A DNA stretch of 50,022 nt from Collinsella sp. (GCA_019419555.1 DXZR01000004.1:45658-95679), one strand, 5' to 3'. Counted from the first letter of the stretch, positions 1 through 13,034 are shown. The notes: a model not told the origin generated them from the letters alone. Made by a program: numbers and translations.

Positions 1-65
1 TCCCAAAATAAGCACATTTCCGCAAAGCCTACACAAAAGGAATCCCCTCCTGTGCGCGGGAGCTG

Positions 66-200
66 ATTCCCGGGCCGGGCGGCACAGGGGTTAAGTTTGC
101 TGCTCTACAGTCCTGGCTCGCACGGAGGCCACATTAAGTGGCCTCCGGCTCGTGCGGAACTCGCGACAAACTTAACCCCTGTGCCGCCCGGCCCGGGAAT
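66..200 (+). repeat. Family A nested-hairpin element, copy A1
   Basis: A perfect 33-bp inverted repeat (66-98 with 168-200) encloses 69 nt. Inside are a conserved left loop (GCTGCTCTACAGTCCTG), a 9-bp stem (124-132 with 138-146) capped by ATTAA, a short CGCAC/GTGCG stem and a conserved right loop (GGAACTCGCGAC). A small hairpin CCGACG-TGCT-CGTCGG follows at 201-216. The same architecture recurs at 2104-2236 and 13098-13227 with different stem sequences. It lies 3' of the anti-sigma gene, beyond that gene's terminator. Small open frames crossing it are not credible genes. Bases 1-65 show nothing else except a block (about 33-62) shared with the flank of copy A2. Confidence 0.8.
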
Positions 201-230
201 CCGACGTGCTCGTCGGGGCAACGTTCCCTG

Positions 231-255
231 CCAAAAAGGGACAGGTTTATTTTGG
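231..255 (+). repeat. Dispersed palindromic repeat C1 (GGGACAGG family)
   Basis: CCAAAA and TTTTGG arms flank a core AGGGACAGGTTTA. Related units occur at 2046-2070 (reverse), 28801-28840, 31882-31913 and 34758-34790 (reverse). All are intergenic. Confidence 0.6.
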
Positions 256-363
256 TCGGTTTTATCTGGGAAAACGCCACTCTTCACGGTGATCCGCATC
301 CATTTGCCACGTTCTTCCGAGAATCAGACGAATAACGTCCAATCCACTCGTCCATATAACGCT

Positions 364-395
364 AAAAAGGCCGCTTCCCCCCTTGGGAAGCGGCC
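364..395 (-). terminator. Rho-independent terminator of the sigma/anti-sigma operon
   Basis: GGCCGCTTCCC (369-379) pairs with GGGAAGCGGCC (385-395), followed on the minus strand by a T run (364-368). It begins just beyond the anti-sigma stop codon. Confidence 0.85.
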
Positions 396-401
396 CAGAC
401 T

Positions 402-1478
402 TTACGAATAAACGATGGTAAAGGGTACTTCTGTTTCGGTCTCTCCTGCTGACGTGTATCTCGTGCCCTCAAGGGTTACCGAGACCACTTGATCGACATT
501 GATCAGTTTTGTCGGCACCGAGATGTTCTCTCCGCTATTGCGCGTCAGCGAGACATAGAAATTGTACGCGCCCGCAGCATCATCTTCGATAATCTGCTCC
601 GATCCATCCTTGTAGGTGACGGTCAGTTTATGATCAACTGCTTCATAGCCCAGATCATCGATATGCGTCTGGATGGAAAACGGACTGATCTCGAGAGGCG
701 AGTCATCGGAGCGGAGTTCCTTTGTATCGACGTGCGCTCCGACGTTAAACTCTGGCGTCGATACCTCGATCACCTTCGCATCCTCACCTTTGCCCTCCGT
801 CCAGCTGATATTCCAGGTGACCGCATGTCCCAAATCTCGCTCGCGATCCCACGAGGCAAAGTACATCGTGCCGTTAATGACCGTGTCGCTTGATGTGTCC
901 TTATCAATTGTGCAGCGTGTGTCAGCCCATTCCTCGCCGAAGTTCATGCTTGGCGTGCCGATGCCTTGTTCTTCTTCACCATAGAGAACAAGTTCGCCTG
1001 TCTCTGCTGCTGGCTTGTAGTAGTTAACTCCATTTGGATTTGACAACGTAAACGTCACGGCGCCGCAGCCGTTTTGGTCAATAGCCATCTCATGGATATC
1101 GAGCGTATAGCCGTTACCCTCGACGGACAGATTAACTTTCTGAACTGCACCCTCCAGGCTTTGGGGCGCGATGCCATCACCAAACTCTCTGGTGTAGGTG
1201 TATTTAGTCCCCGATGAACCGCCGTTGGTCCAGGTAATGGAATCCCCGTTGCCGTGGTTTCCCCAGGCTGAGGCAAAATAGCTGGAATTGATAACTGCGT
1301 AGGCGACCCCTCCGGTCGCCAACACTCCGGCGAGACATCCGATTACGGCAACATAGAGAGACTTCGCATGGCCCTTTCGATGAAGCGGCTCACCCGCAGC
1401 GGTATTTAGGACGCGATCTGCAAGATCGCTATCGGCTTGGATGGACTCGAAGGCCTGCTTGATTTGATTGGATTTCAC
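402..1478 (-). CDS. Membrane-anchored anti-sigma-factor-like protein
   Basis: A 358-residue protein with a short cytosolic N-terminus (about 1-40), one membrane helix (about 41-63, VAVIGCLAGVLATGGVAYAV) and a large extracytoplasmic beta-rich part. This is the layout of anti-sigma factors of the DUF4179 type found behind ECF sigma genes; I see no zinc anti-sigma HxxxCxxC motif. The GTG start at 1478 has GGAGG six bases upstream and lies inside the sigma gene, so the two are translationally coupled with a 50-base overlap. The role is inferred: the cytosolic tail probably holds the sigma factor and the outer domain may sense envelope conditions. No close function is recognised for the outer domain. 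Confidence 0.7.
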   Translation of the reverse strand: MKSNQIKQAFESIQADSDLADRVLNTAAGEPLHRKGHAKSLYVAVIGCLAGVLATGGVAYAVINSSYFASAWGNHGNGDSITWTNGGSSGTKYTYTREFGDGIAPQSLEGAVQKVNLSVEGNGYTLDIHEMAIDQNGCGAVTFTLSNPNGVNYYKPAAETGELVLYGEEEQGIGTPSMNFGEEWADTRCTIDKDTSSDTVINGTMYFASWDRERDLGHAVTWNISWTEGKGEDAKVIEVSTPEFNVGAHVDTKELRSDDSPLEISPFSIQTHIDDLGYEAVDHKLTVTYKDGSEQIIEDDAAGAYNFYVSLTRNSGENISVPTKLINVDQVVSVTLEGTRYTSAGETETEVPFTIVYS

Positions 1479-1947
1479 GGTCGCCCTCCTCTAGGATGAA
1501 TTTGAGCTTCGATCGACCGCGAGCTAAACGCGTTCGAACGGTCGCGGCTGGTACATGCAACAACTCGGCAATCTCTGAGGTCGAAAAGCCCAGATAGTAA
1601 TAGAGCACGATGGGAACGCGGAATCGCTCCGGAAGTCGCATAACGTCTGACAGGACCGCCTTGGTCTCATCCTGCGCCGCCGAAAGCGAATCGGCCAGGT
1701 TCTCAATATCCTCCACACGCCTCCATGGCTTTCGAAAGAGCGATTTACATTCATTGATCGTGACCCGGATAAGCCATCGACGAAGATGTTCCCAACTTTC
1801 AAAATGTCCATCGCTTTTAAGCAGCTTAAGAAAGACATCCTGGGCAACATCGTCGGCGTCGGCACGATCGCGCAGGTACGTCAATGCGATTCGAAACACG
1901 ACATCACGGTGATCCTCGACCGCCTGTCTAAATGCTTGTTCTTCCAT
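1429..1947 (-). CDS. ECF-type RNA polymerase sigma factor (sigma-70 family)
   Basis: A 172-residue protein with sigma region 2 (DVVFRIALTYLRDRADADDVAQDVFLKLL region, residues about 15-45) and region 4 (RFRVPIVLYYYLGFSTSEIAELL, then VRTRLARGR, about 108-148). Its length is typical of ECF sigma factors. I chose the ATG at 1947 because GGGAGG lies five bases upstream; a GTG six bases earlier overlaps that site. It is the first gene of a two-gene operon with the overlapping membrane protein, which is the expected arrangement for an ECF sigma and its regulator. Target promoters cannot be told from this window. Confidence 0.9.
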   Translation of the reverse strand: MEEQAFRQAVEDHRDVVFRIALTYLRDRADADDVAQDVFLKLLKSDGHFESWEHLRRWLIRVTINECKSLFRKPWRRVEDIENLADSLSAAQDETKAVLSDVMRLPERFRVPIVLYYYLGFSTSEIAELLHVPAATVRTRLARGRSKLKFILEEGDREIQSNQAGLRVHPSR

Positions 1948-2045
1948 AATCACCTCCCGGTGACGTTAATGATTCTTTCTGAGGCCCTCACCATAGATAC
2001 GCTTTGACCGAAAGGAATGTTTCAAATTCAAGCAGGAAAAACCTA

Positions 2046-2070
2046 CCAAATTAAACCTGTCCCTTATTGG
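2046..2070 (-). repeat. Dispersed palindromic repeat C2 (GGGACAGG family, reverse)
   Basis: On the minus strand this reads CCAATAAGGGACAGGTTTA..TTTGG, a variant of the unit at 231-255. It adjoins family A copy A2, as C1 adjoins A1. Confidence 0.55.
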
Positions 2071-2103
2071 CAAAAGGAATCCCCTTCTGTGCGCGGGGGC
2101 AGT

Positions 2104-2236
2104 TTCCCGGAACGGGCCGCCCGCTGTTTAAGTTTGCTGCTCTACAGTCCTGCGCAAGACGGAAAGCACATTAAGTGCTTTCCTTTGCGTGCGGAACTCG
2201 CGACAAACTTAAACAGCGGGCGGCCCGTTCCGGGAA
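2104..2236 (+). repeat. Family A nested-hairpin element, copy A2
   Basis: A perfect 32-bp inverted repeat (2104-2135 with 2205-2236) encloses 69 nt. The loops match A1 (GCTGCTCTACAGTCCTG; GGAACTCGCGAC) and the cap CACATTAAGTG is unchanged, but the arm sequences differ from A1 and remain complementary. The inner stem is GGAAAGCAC/GTGCTTTCC, and CGCAA/TTGCG replaces CGCAC/GTGCG. The flanks (GTGCGCGGG before; CCGACGTGCTCGTCGGGG after) are shared with A1. It fills the 385-base gap between rpoC and the sigma gene, downstream of the rpoC terminator; no gene is credible there. Confidence 0.8.
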
Positions 2237-2268
2237 TCCGACGTGCTCGTCGGGGTAACGTTCCTCAC

Positions 2269-2305
2269 CAAAAAAGACCCGCTTCCCTGTTGGGAAACGG
2301 GTCTT
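2269..2305 (-). terminator. Rho-independent terminator of rpoBC
   Basis: AAGACCCGCTTCCC (2274-2287) pairs with GGGAAACGGGTCTT (2292-2305), with a T run on the minus strand directly after. It lies about 30 bases after the rpoC stop. Confidence 0.85.
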
Positions 2306-2332
2306 TGGAAGGACGGTTAACGTACTTGGAAG

Positions 2333-6808
<4,476 letters not shown>

Positions 6809-6814
6809 AGTCAA

Positions 6815-9800
6815 CTACTCCTTATCAGTGGTCGTGGCGGCGACAGCCTCGGGCGCCTCGGCGGTCTCGGCATCCTCGGCCTCGACGTCGGCGTCAACGC
6901 CGGCGAGCGCAGCCAGGTCGTCGAGAGCGGAGGTCTCCTCGGCGGTCACAGGGGCGGAGGCGTCCTCGTCGGCATCGTGCATGGGCTCGATGTCCAGTGC
7001 GAGCGAACGAATCTCCTTGACGAGAACCTTGAAGGACTCGGGGATACCCGGAACAGGGACGTTCTCGCCCTTGACGATGGACTCGTAGGTCTTGACGCGG
7101 CCCACGGTATCGTCGGACTTGACGGTCAGAATCTCCTGCAGGACGTTGGAAGCACCGTATGCGTACAGTGCCCAAACTTCCATCTCGCCGAAGCGCTGGC
7201 CGCCAAACTGGGCCTTGCCGCCCAGAGGCTGCTGGGTAACCAAGCTGTAAGGGCCGGTCGAACGGGCGTGGATCTTGTCGTCGACCATGTGGCCGAGCTT
7301 GAGGATGTAGGACGTACCCACGGTAATGGGCTCGCGGAACTCCTCGCCGGTGCGGCCGTCGAACAGACGGGTCTTGCCGCGCTCGTCAAGCTGGGTGACG
7401 AACTCGGGACGCATGTGATCGCCAAAGGCAGCGGTGGCCTTGTTGAGCATGTTCTTGTTGGCACGACGAATGACCTCGGCGATCTCGTCCTCCTTGGCGC
7501 CGTCGAAGACGGGCGTCGCGGTGAAGAACGGACCGGGGACGTACTTGTCGGAGTCGGCCTGCTCGGTATCCCAACCGCAGGCAGCAGCCCAGCCGAGGTG
7601 GCACTCGAGCAGCTGGCCGACGTTCATACGCGAAGGAACGCCCAGCGGGTTGAGGATAACGTCGATCGGGGTACCGTCAGCCATGTAGGGCATGTCCTCG
7701 ACCGGCAGAACGTTGCAGATAACACCCTTGTTGCCGTGGCGGCCGGCGATCTTATCGCCCTGCTGGATCTTACGACGCTGGGCGACGTAGACGCGCACCT
7801 GCTCGTTGACGCCGGGAGCCAGATCGTCGCCGTTCTCGCGGCTAAAGCGGACGACATCGATGACGCGGCCGTAAGCGCCGTGAGGCATCTTAAGGGAGGT
7901 GTCGCGGACGTCGTGGGCCTTGGCACCGAAGATGGCGCGCAGCAGGCGCTCCTCGGCGGTCAGAGCGCTCTCGCCCTTAGGCGTGACCTTGCCGACCAGG
8001 ATGTCGCCAGGGCCGACCTCGGCGCCGATGCGGATAATGCCGTCCTCGTCGAGGTTGGCAAGCATATCCTCGGAGAGGTTCGGGATCTCGCGGGTGATCT
8101 CCTCGGGGCCGAGCTTGGTGTCGCGGGCATCGATCTCGTGACGGGTGATGTTGATGGTCGTCAGCAGGTCCTCGGCCACCAGGCGCTCGGACACGACGAT
8201 ACCGTCCTCGTAGTTGAAGCCTTCCCACGGCATGTAGGCCACGGTGAGGTTCTGACCCAGTGCGAGCTCGCCATGATCGGTCGAAGGACCGTCAGCCAGG
8301 GGCTCGCCCTGCTCAACGGTGTCACCGACGCGCACGAGCGGACGGTGGTTGATGCAGGTGGACTGGTTGGAGCGCTGGTACTTGGCCAGGTGATACTCGT
8401 CCATGCCGCCGGCATGCTTGACGATGATCTTGGCGGCGTCGGCAAAGATGACCTCGCCGGCGTTCTTGGCCAGGGTGACCTCGCCGGAGTCCAGAGCGGC
8501 GCGACGCTCCATGCCGGTACCGACATAGGGAGCGGCAGGGTGAACTAGCGGCACGGCCTGACGCTGCATGTTAGCGCCCATCAGCGTACGCTTGGCGTCG
8601 TCGTGCTCGAGGAACGGGATCAGCGTGGCTGCGACGGAGAGCATCTGACGCGGCGAGACGTCCATGTAGTCGACATCCTCGACGGGCACGTCGGCGGGAG
8701 CGCCGAAGGAGCCGTCGAAGTCGCGGGTACGGGCGATCACGGTGTGCGGGCGGACAAGCTTGCCCTCGGCATCGGTCGTGATGAACTCGTTGGTCTTGGG
8801 ATCGAGCGGCGTGTTGGCCGGCGCGATGACGTGCTTCTCTTCCTCGTCAGCGGTCATCCAGTCGATCTGGTCGGTGGCAACGCCGTTCTCGACGCGGCGG
8901 AACGGAGCCTCGATGAAGCCGTACTCGTTGACGCGGGCGTAGAGGGCGAGCGAGCCGATCAGGCCGATGTTGGGGCCTTCGGGGGTCTCGATCGGACACA
9001 TGCGGCTGTAGTGCGAGTTGTGAACGTCGCGAACGGCCGTCGGCACGTTGGTGCGGCGGCTGGAGCCGGACTTGTGGCCGGCAAGACCGCCAGGGCCGAG
9101 TGCGGACAGACGGCGCTTGTGGGTCAGACCGGTCAGGGGGTTCGCCTGGTCCATGAACTGGGAGAGCTGCGAGGAACCGAAGAACTCCTTGATGGAGGCC
9201 ACGATCGGACGGATGTTGATGAGCGACTGCGGGGTGATCTCGTCGATGTCCTGGGAGCTCATGCGCTCACGGACGACGCGCTCCATACGGCTCATGCCGA
9301 TACGGAACTGGTTGGCGACGAGCTCGCCGACGGTGCGGATGCGGCGGTTGCCAAAGTGATCGATGTCGTCGACCTTGAAGCCCTGCTCGCCGGCAGCGAG
9401 GGACAGCAGGTAGCGCAGCGTCGCGACGATATCCTCGTCGGTGAGCACCGTGACCTCTTCCTCGGTGGTGAGGTTGAGCTTCTTGTTAACCTTGTAACGA
9501 CCGACGCGGGCCAGATCGTAGCGCTGCGGGTTGAAGAGCAGGCCCTCGAGCAGGCTGCGGGAAGCGTCCACGGTGGGAGGCTCGCCCGGGCGCAGGCGAC
9601 GGTAGATCTCGATAAGGGCATCCTCGCGGGTGAGGGCGGTGTCGCGCTCCAGGGTGCGCTTAATCACATCGGAGTTGCCGAGTAGCTCGATAATGTCGTC
9701 GTTGGTGACGGCAATGCCAAGGGCGCGCAGGAACATCGTGGCGCTCTGCTTGCGCTTACGGTCGATGGAGACCATGAGCTGGTCGCGCTTGTCGACCTCA

Positions 9801-10306
9801 AACTCAAGCCAGGCACCGCGGGACGGGATGATCTGGGCCTTGTAGATCTGCTTGCCCGAATCCATCTCAGAGCTGTAGTACACACCCGGGGAACGGACGA
9901 GCTGCGAGACGACGATACGCTCGGTACCGTTGATGATGAAGGTGCCCTGATCGGTCATCATGGGGAAGTCGCCCATAAAGACGAGCTGCTCCTTGATCTC
10001 GCCGGTCTCCTTGTTGGTGAGACGGACGTCGGTCAGGAGCGGAGCCTGATAGGTCATGTCCTTCTCGCGGCACTCCTCGACGGTGTGCGCGGGATCGCCG
10101 AACTGATGCTCGCCGAAGGTAACCTCGAGAACATGGTTCTGGCTCTGGATGGGGCTGGATTCCTTGAACGCCTCACGAAGGCCCTCGTCCTTAAAACGCT
10201 CAAAGGATTCCCTTTGAACAGAGATAAGATTGGGGAGCTCCATGGCCTCCGGGATTTTCCCGAAGCTGACGCGCTTGCGCTCAGTGGCAGTGTATGCGTA
10301 GGTCAC
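6815..10306 (-). CDS. rpoB: DNA-directed RNA polymerase subunit beta
   Basis: Beta subunit of RNA polymerase, 1,163 residues, complete. The rifampicin pocket is residues 377-403 (SSQLSQFMDQANPLTG...HKRRLSALGP). It keeps the residues equivalent to E. coli D516, H526 and S531, so susceptibility would be predicted, but has Ala 388 where most bacteria have Asn 518. The GTG start at 10306 has AAGGAGG nine bases upstream. An acidic tail rich in Glu and Ala ends the protein. The gene is separated from rplJL by galU and has its own promoter and a leader of about 70 bases. rpoC follows within eight bases. Confidence 0.98.
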   Translation of the reverse strand: MTYAYTATERKRVSFGKIPEAMELPNLISVQRESFERFKDEGLREAFKESSPIQSQNHVLEVTFGEHQFGDPAHTVEECREKDMTYQAPLLTDVRLTNKETGEIKEQLVFMGDFPMMTDQGTFIINGTERIVVSQLVRSPGVYYSSEMDSGKQIYKAQIIPSRGAWLEFEVDKRDQLMVSIDRKRKQSATMFLRALGIAVTNDDIIELLGNSDVIKRTLERDTALTREDALIEIYRRLRPGEPPTVDASRSLLEGLLFNPQRYDLARVGRYKVNKKLNLTTEEEVTVLTDEDIVATLRYLLSLAAGEQGFKVDDIDHFGNRRIRTVGELVANQFRIGMSRMERVVRERMSSQDIDEITPQSLINIRPIVASIKEFFGSSQLSQFMDQANPLTGLTHKRRLSALGPGGLAGHKSGSSRRTNVPTAVRDVHNSHYSRMCPIETPEGPNIGLIGSLALYARVNEYGFIEAPFRRVENGVATDQIDWMTADEEEKHVIAPANTPLDPKTNEFITTDAEGKLVRPHTVIARTRDFDGSFGAPADVPVEDVDYMDVSPRQMLSVAATLIPFLEHDDAKRTLMGANMQRQAVPLVHPAAPYVGTGMERRAALDSGEVTLAKNAGEVIFADAAKIIVKHAGGMDEYHLAKYQRSNQSTCINHRPLVRVGDTVEQGEPLADGPSTDHGELALGQNLTVAYMPWEGFNYEDGIVVSERLVAEDLLTTINITRHEIDARDTKLGPEEITREIPNLSEDMLANLDEDGIIRIGAEVGPGDILVGKVTPKGESALTAEERLLRAIFGAKAHDVRDTSLKMPHGAYGRVIDVVRFSRENGDDLAPGVNEQVRVYVAQRRKIQQGDKIAGRHGNKGVICNVLPVEDMPYMADGTPIDVILNPLGVPSRMNVGQLLECHLGWAAACGWDTEQADSDKYVPGPFFTATPVFDGAKEDEIAEVIRRANKNMLNKATAAFGDHMRPEFVTQLDERGKTRLFDGRTGEEFREPITVGTSYILKLGHMVDDKIHARSTGPYSLVTQQPLGGKAQFGGQRFGEMEVWALYAYGASNVLQEILTVKSDDTVGRVKTYESIVKGENVPVPGIPESFKVLVKEIRSLALDIEPMHDADEDASAPVTAEETSALDDLAALAGVDADVEAEDAETAEAPEAVAATTTDKE

Positions 10307-10379
10307 CAGGTTTTTCCTCCTTCACGGAAATGCTCGGTGGGTTGGCGAGGCATAGCTTCGCCAGTTATCGCAACCTAAT

Positions 10380-10407
10380 AGTTTATCAGGTACCGACCGT
10401 TGGGCAA
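10380..10407 (-). promoter_or_regulatory. Probable rpoB promoter
   Basis: On the minus strand, TTGCCC (-35) and TAAACT (-10) are spaced by 16 bases. The base run upstream (AAGGCTTTTC) loosely resembles the block upstream of the tuf and rpmG promoters. It sits about 75 bases before the rpoB start. Confidence 0.5.
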
Positions 10408-10539
10408 GAAAAGCCTTGACGCGATTGAGTTTTTGGAGTAGCAAAGTTTTTCGGCAGAAAACACGCAGGTAGATGTATGTGTATCGAACATCTGTTCATA
10501 TATTTTCTGTGAACAGAGAGCCAACAATCGCAGCTATTA

Positions 10540-10573
10540 TAAAAAACGGGCGCGAACCGAGGTCCGCACCCGT
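10540..10573 (-). terminator. Rho-independent terminator of galU
   Basis: ACGGGTGCGGACC pairs with GGTTCGCGCCCGT (13 bp with G-U pairs) and is followed by a T run on the minus strand. It lies 20 bases after the galU stop. The rest of the galU-rpoB gap holds only the rpoB promoter. Confidence 0.85.
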
Positions 10574-10593
10574 AAATGTCGATGCCCGAAGGC

Positions 10594-11502
10594 TTACTTG
10601 CGCATCAAGCCGCCGCGCTCGTCGATGGCGTCCCAGAAGGCGCTTGCAAAGCGAGGATCGCTTGCAGCCATGAGGGCGTTGGTGGCCATCCAGCCAGAGG
10701 GAGTGCCGGTGTCGTAGCCCGACAGCGGGTCGATGACGACCGCATACATGGCCTCGCGATCGAGCGAACGGGCCATTGCGTCGGTGAGCTGGATCTCGCC
10801 GCCCTTGCCGGCCTGCTGATCTGCCAGCAGGTCCATGACCAGCGGGCTCAGCAGATAGCGGCCGACGATGTACAGGTTGGACGGAGCAGCCTCGGGAGCG
10901 GGCTTCTCGACCAGACCGCCGATGCGCCAGACAGCGCCCGGCTCGGCATCGGCAACGCCCTCGGCGCCCTCGAGCGAACCGACGCGCTCGCCGGCGATAA
11001 CGCCGTAGCGGCTGACTTCCTCGGGCGAGCAAGCAGCGACGGCGATAACCGAAGCGCCACCGTGCTCCTTGGAAACGGCGAGCATCTTGTCGCAGATGTC
11101 GCGGTTAGGCACAACGTAGTCGCCCAGAAGAACCAGGAAGTTCTCCCCTGCCACGGCGTCGGCAGCAGAGCGAATAGCATGGCCGAGGCCCTTGGGCTCG
11201 TACTGATAACGGAAGTCGACCGGCATACCGCCAGCGTGGGCGACGGCATCGGCATAGGCGTTCTTGCCGCGCTCGCGCAGCAGGTTCTCGAGCGAGCGAT
11301 CGGGCTGGAAGTAGTTCAGTAGCTCGGGCTTACCGGGAGAGGTAACGATGATGGCGTCGTCGACCTCCTCGGGATCGAGCGCCTCCTCGACGACGTACTG
11401 AATGACGGGCTTGTCGAGCACCGGCAGCATCTCTTTGGGCGTGCACTTGGTGCCAGGCAGAAAACGCGTGCCAAGACCGGCGGCGGGGATGATTGCCTTC
11501 AT
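10594..11502 (-). CDS. galU: UTP-glucose-1-phosphate uridylyltransferase
   Basis: Makes UDP-glucose from UTP and glucose 1-phosphate, a precursor for glycolipids, polysaccharides and galactose metabolism. The N-terminal nucleotide-binding motif (AAGLGTRFLPGTKCTPKEML, residues 6-25), EKPAPE and the C-terminal sugar-binding region are present. Length is 302 residues, normal for GalU. I start at the ATG beginning MKAIIPAAG; the upstream in-frame extension has no family similarity. It has its own terminator and a possible promoter, so it appears to be a single-gene unit inserted between rplL and rpoB, which are usually adjacent. Confidence 0.93.
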   Translation of the reverse strand: MKAIIPAAGLGTRFLPGTKCTPKEMLPVLDKPVIQYVVEEALDPEEVDDAIIVTSPGKPELLNYFQPDRSLENLLRERGKNAYADAVAHAGGMPVDFRYQYEPKGLGHAIRSAADAVAGENFLVLLGDYVVPNRDICDKMLAVSKEHGGASVIAVAACSPEEVSRYGVIAGERVGSLEGAEGVADAEPGAVWRIGGLVEKPAPEAAPSNLYIVGRYLLSPLVMDLLADQQAGKGGEIQLTDAMARSLDREAMYAVVIDPLSGYDTGTPSGWMATNALMAASDPRFASAFWDAIDERGGLMRK

Positions 11503-11598
11503 GTTATTCAAAGATCCTTTCGCAGGCGCAAAAGCGCCCCATGCGTGCGGCACACAGCCGCAGACCAAATTGCGATACCCAAGCATCTTACCGCTGGA

Positions 11599-11626
11599 AC
11601 TATATGTCGCTACAAGGCAGAGACAA
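11599..11626 (-). promoter_or_regulatory. Possible galU promoter
   Basis: TTGTCT and TATAGT spaced by 16 bases on the minus strand, about 95 bases before the galU start. The rest of the 314-base rplL-galU gap shows only the rplL terminator. Confidence 0.4.
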
Positions 11627-11754
11627 TTCTTCAGCAGGTCAACGCAAATTATTGCTCGAATGGTGCAATTTTATTGCCCAACGGCAGGATACCCGATACG
11701 ACGCAAATCGCAGAACATGGCAGTTTGAGCAACCGATGCCGAGGGACCGAAAAA

Positions 11755-11789
11755 CAAAAAAGACGGGGCTCGCAATGCGAACCCCGTCT
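11755..11789 (-). terminator. Rho-independent terminator of rplJL
   Basis: AGACGGGGTTCG and CGAGCCCCGTCT form a 12-bp stem (11761-11772 with 11778-11789), followed by TTTTTTG on the minus strand. Confidence 0.9.
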
Positions 11790-11816
11790 GCAAAGAAATC
11801 TGGCGAGAAAGCCTGA

Positions 11817-12194
11817 TTACTTGAGGGTGACAGCAGCGCCAGCAGCCTCGAGCTTCTCCTTGGCAGCCTCGGCGTCCTCCTTCTTGGCACCCTCGAGAAC
11901 AGCCTTGGGAGCGCCCTCGACGACCTCCTTGGCCTCCTTCAGGCCAAGGTTGGTGAGCTCACGGACGGCCTTGATGACCTGGATCTTGTTGTCGCCGAAG
12001 CCCTCGAGCACGACGTCAAACTCGGTCTTCTCCTCGGCCTCAGCAGCGCCAGCAGCGGGAGCGGCGACAACAGCGGCAGGAGCAGCGGCGGAAACGCCGA
12101 AGGTGTCCTCGATAGCCTTGACGAGCTCGGAAGCCTCGAGAAGAGTCATTTCCTTAAGAGCATCGATGATCTCATCGGTGGTAAGCTTAGCCAT
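11817..12194 (-). CDS. rplL: 50S ribosomal protein L7/L12
   Basis: Stalk protein that recruits translation factors to the large subunit. It has 125 residues: an N-terminal dimerisation helix pair (MAKLTTDEIIDALKEM), an Ala/Pro hinge (about 38-55) and the conserved C-terminal domain (KTEFDVVLEGFGDNKIQVIK, then GLKEAKEVVEGAPK). The ATG at 12194 has AAAGGAC seven bases upstream; an earlier in-frame ATG lacks such a site. It follows rplJ after about 100 bases and ends at a strong terminator. Confidence 0.98.
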   Translation of the reverse strand: MAKLTTDEIIDALKEMTLLEASELVKAIEDTFGVSAAAPAAVVAAPAAGAAEAEEKTEFDVVLEGFGDNKIQVIKAVRELTNLGLKEAKEVVEGAPKAVLEGAKKEDAEAAKEKLEAAGAAVTLK

Positions 12195-12296
12195 TTCTAA
12201 GTCCTTTCGGTTTCCGTGTCTGTGCACGGAGATCAGTTAAAACACAGCGCGAATGCGCCAGGGGTGCGGCGTTGCCGCCGCGGGTGAAAACAGCAA

Positions 12297-12818
12297 CTAG
12301 GCTGCCTTCTGCTCGGAGACCTGCTGGATCGAACGAGCGAGACCAGAGGAAACGCCGTTGACGCAGACAGCGATGTCGCGAGCGAAACCGGAGATGAGAC
12401 CGGCGATCTGGCCGAGAAGCTGATCCTTGGTGGGCAGCTCGGCGATAGCCTTAACATCATCAGCGGAAACGGCCTTGCCGTCGGAGATACCGCCCTTGAT
12501 CTCAAGGACGCCCTTGGACTTAGCGGAGAAGTCCTTAAGGGCCTTAGCGGCCTCGACCGGCTCGGACTCGTAGAACACATAAGCGACGGGGCCGGCGAGG
12601 ATCTCGTCGAGCTCGGGCTGCTCCTGGTTCTTGAGAGCGATCTTGACCAGGTTGTTCTTGTAGACCTTCATCTCGGCGCCGCACTCGCGAAGCTGATGAC
12701 GCAGCTCCTGAGCCTGCTTAACCGTCAGACCGTTGTAGTTGACGACGAACAGACCGGCGTTCTCGGCGATACGGGACTCGATCTCTGCAACCTTGTCGAT
12801 TTTGTACTGCTGGGGCAT
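12297..12818 (-). CDS. rplJ: 50S ribosomal protein L10
   Basis: L10 anchors the L7/L12 dimers to the ribosome. The 173-residue sequence has the usual N-terminal RNA-binding domain (FVVNYNGLTVKQAQELRHQL; VYKNNLVKIAL) and a C-terminal helix for L12 binding. The start has GAGGAGG upstream. It is the first gene of an rplJ-rplL unit with its own promoter and a leader of about 210 bases containing a terminator hairpin, which suggests autogenous control by the L10-L12 complex as in other bacteria. Confidence 0.97.
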   Translation of the reverse strand: MPQQYKIDKVAEIESRIAENAGLFVVNYNGLTVKQAQELRHQLRECGAEMKVYKNNLVKIALKNQEQPELDEILAGPVAYVFYESEPVEAAKALKDFSAKSKGVLEIKGGISDGKAVSADDVKAIAELPTKDQLLGQIAGLISGFARDIAVCVNGVSSGLARSIQQVSEQKAA

Positions 12819-13027
12819 GAATTACACCTCCTCGAATTCTTTCCGGGCACGGTCCGCCACAAGGACGTGACGGGGGCATGTCCAAAAAGAAAGCCCCCGC
12901 GCTGCATGAGCGACGGGGGCGAGAAGACATATCTACTCGACCACCTCGGCTGGCGGGAAGTCCCATTAAGCTCGCGGGTAAGACCCGTTTGCGCCGGCTG
13001 TCTCTGGCAGCGGATTCGTGCGTGAAC
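12819..13027 (-). promoter_or_regulatory. rplJ leader RNA (L10-type autoregulatory leader)
   Basis: A leader of about 210 nt lies between the predicted start of transcription and rplJ. It contains a complete intrinsic terminator 60-100 bases before rplJ, which would make sense only if it is regulated. The left arm of that terminator (GCCCCCG) is repeated just downstream at 12871-12877, giving an alternative partner for the right arm. L10 leaders are known in this position in many bacteria; specific L10-binding bases were not verified. Confidence 0.6.
12882..12920 (-). terminator. Attenuator-like terminator inside the rplJ leader
   Basis: GCCCCCG (12914-12920) pairs with CGGGGGC (12893-12899), with an inner GCGC helix, followed by TTTCTTTTT on the minus strand. 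Confidence 0.8.
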
Positions 13028-13034
13028 CGAAAGT

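Noticed and set aside
97..411. Small open frames in family A copy A1
   Set aside because: They cross a long inverted repeat on both strands and have no ribosome site or family features.
6809..6814. TTG start codon for rpoC at 6814
   Set aside because: It is only three bases from the ribosome site; the in-frame GTG at 6808 has better spacing. The difference is two residues.
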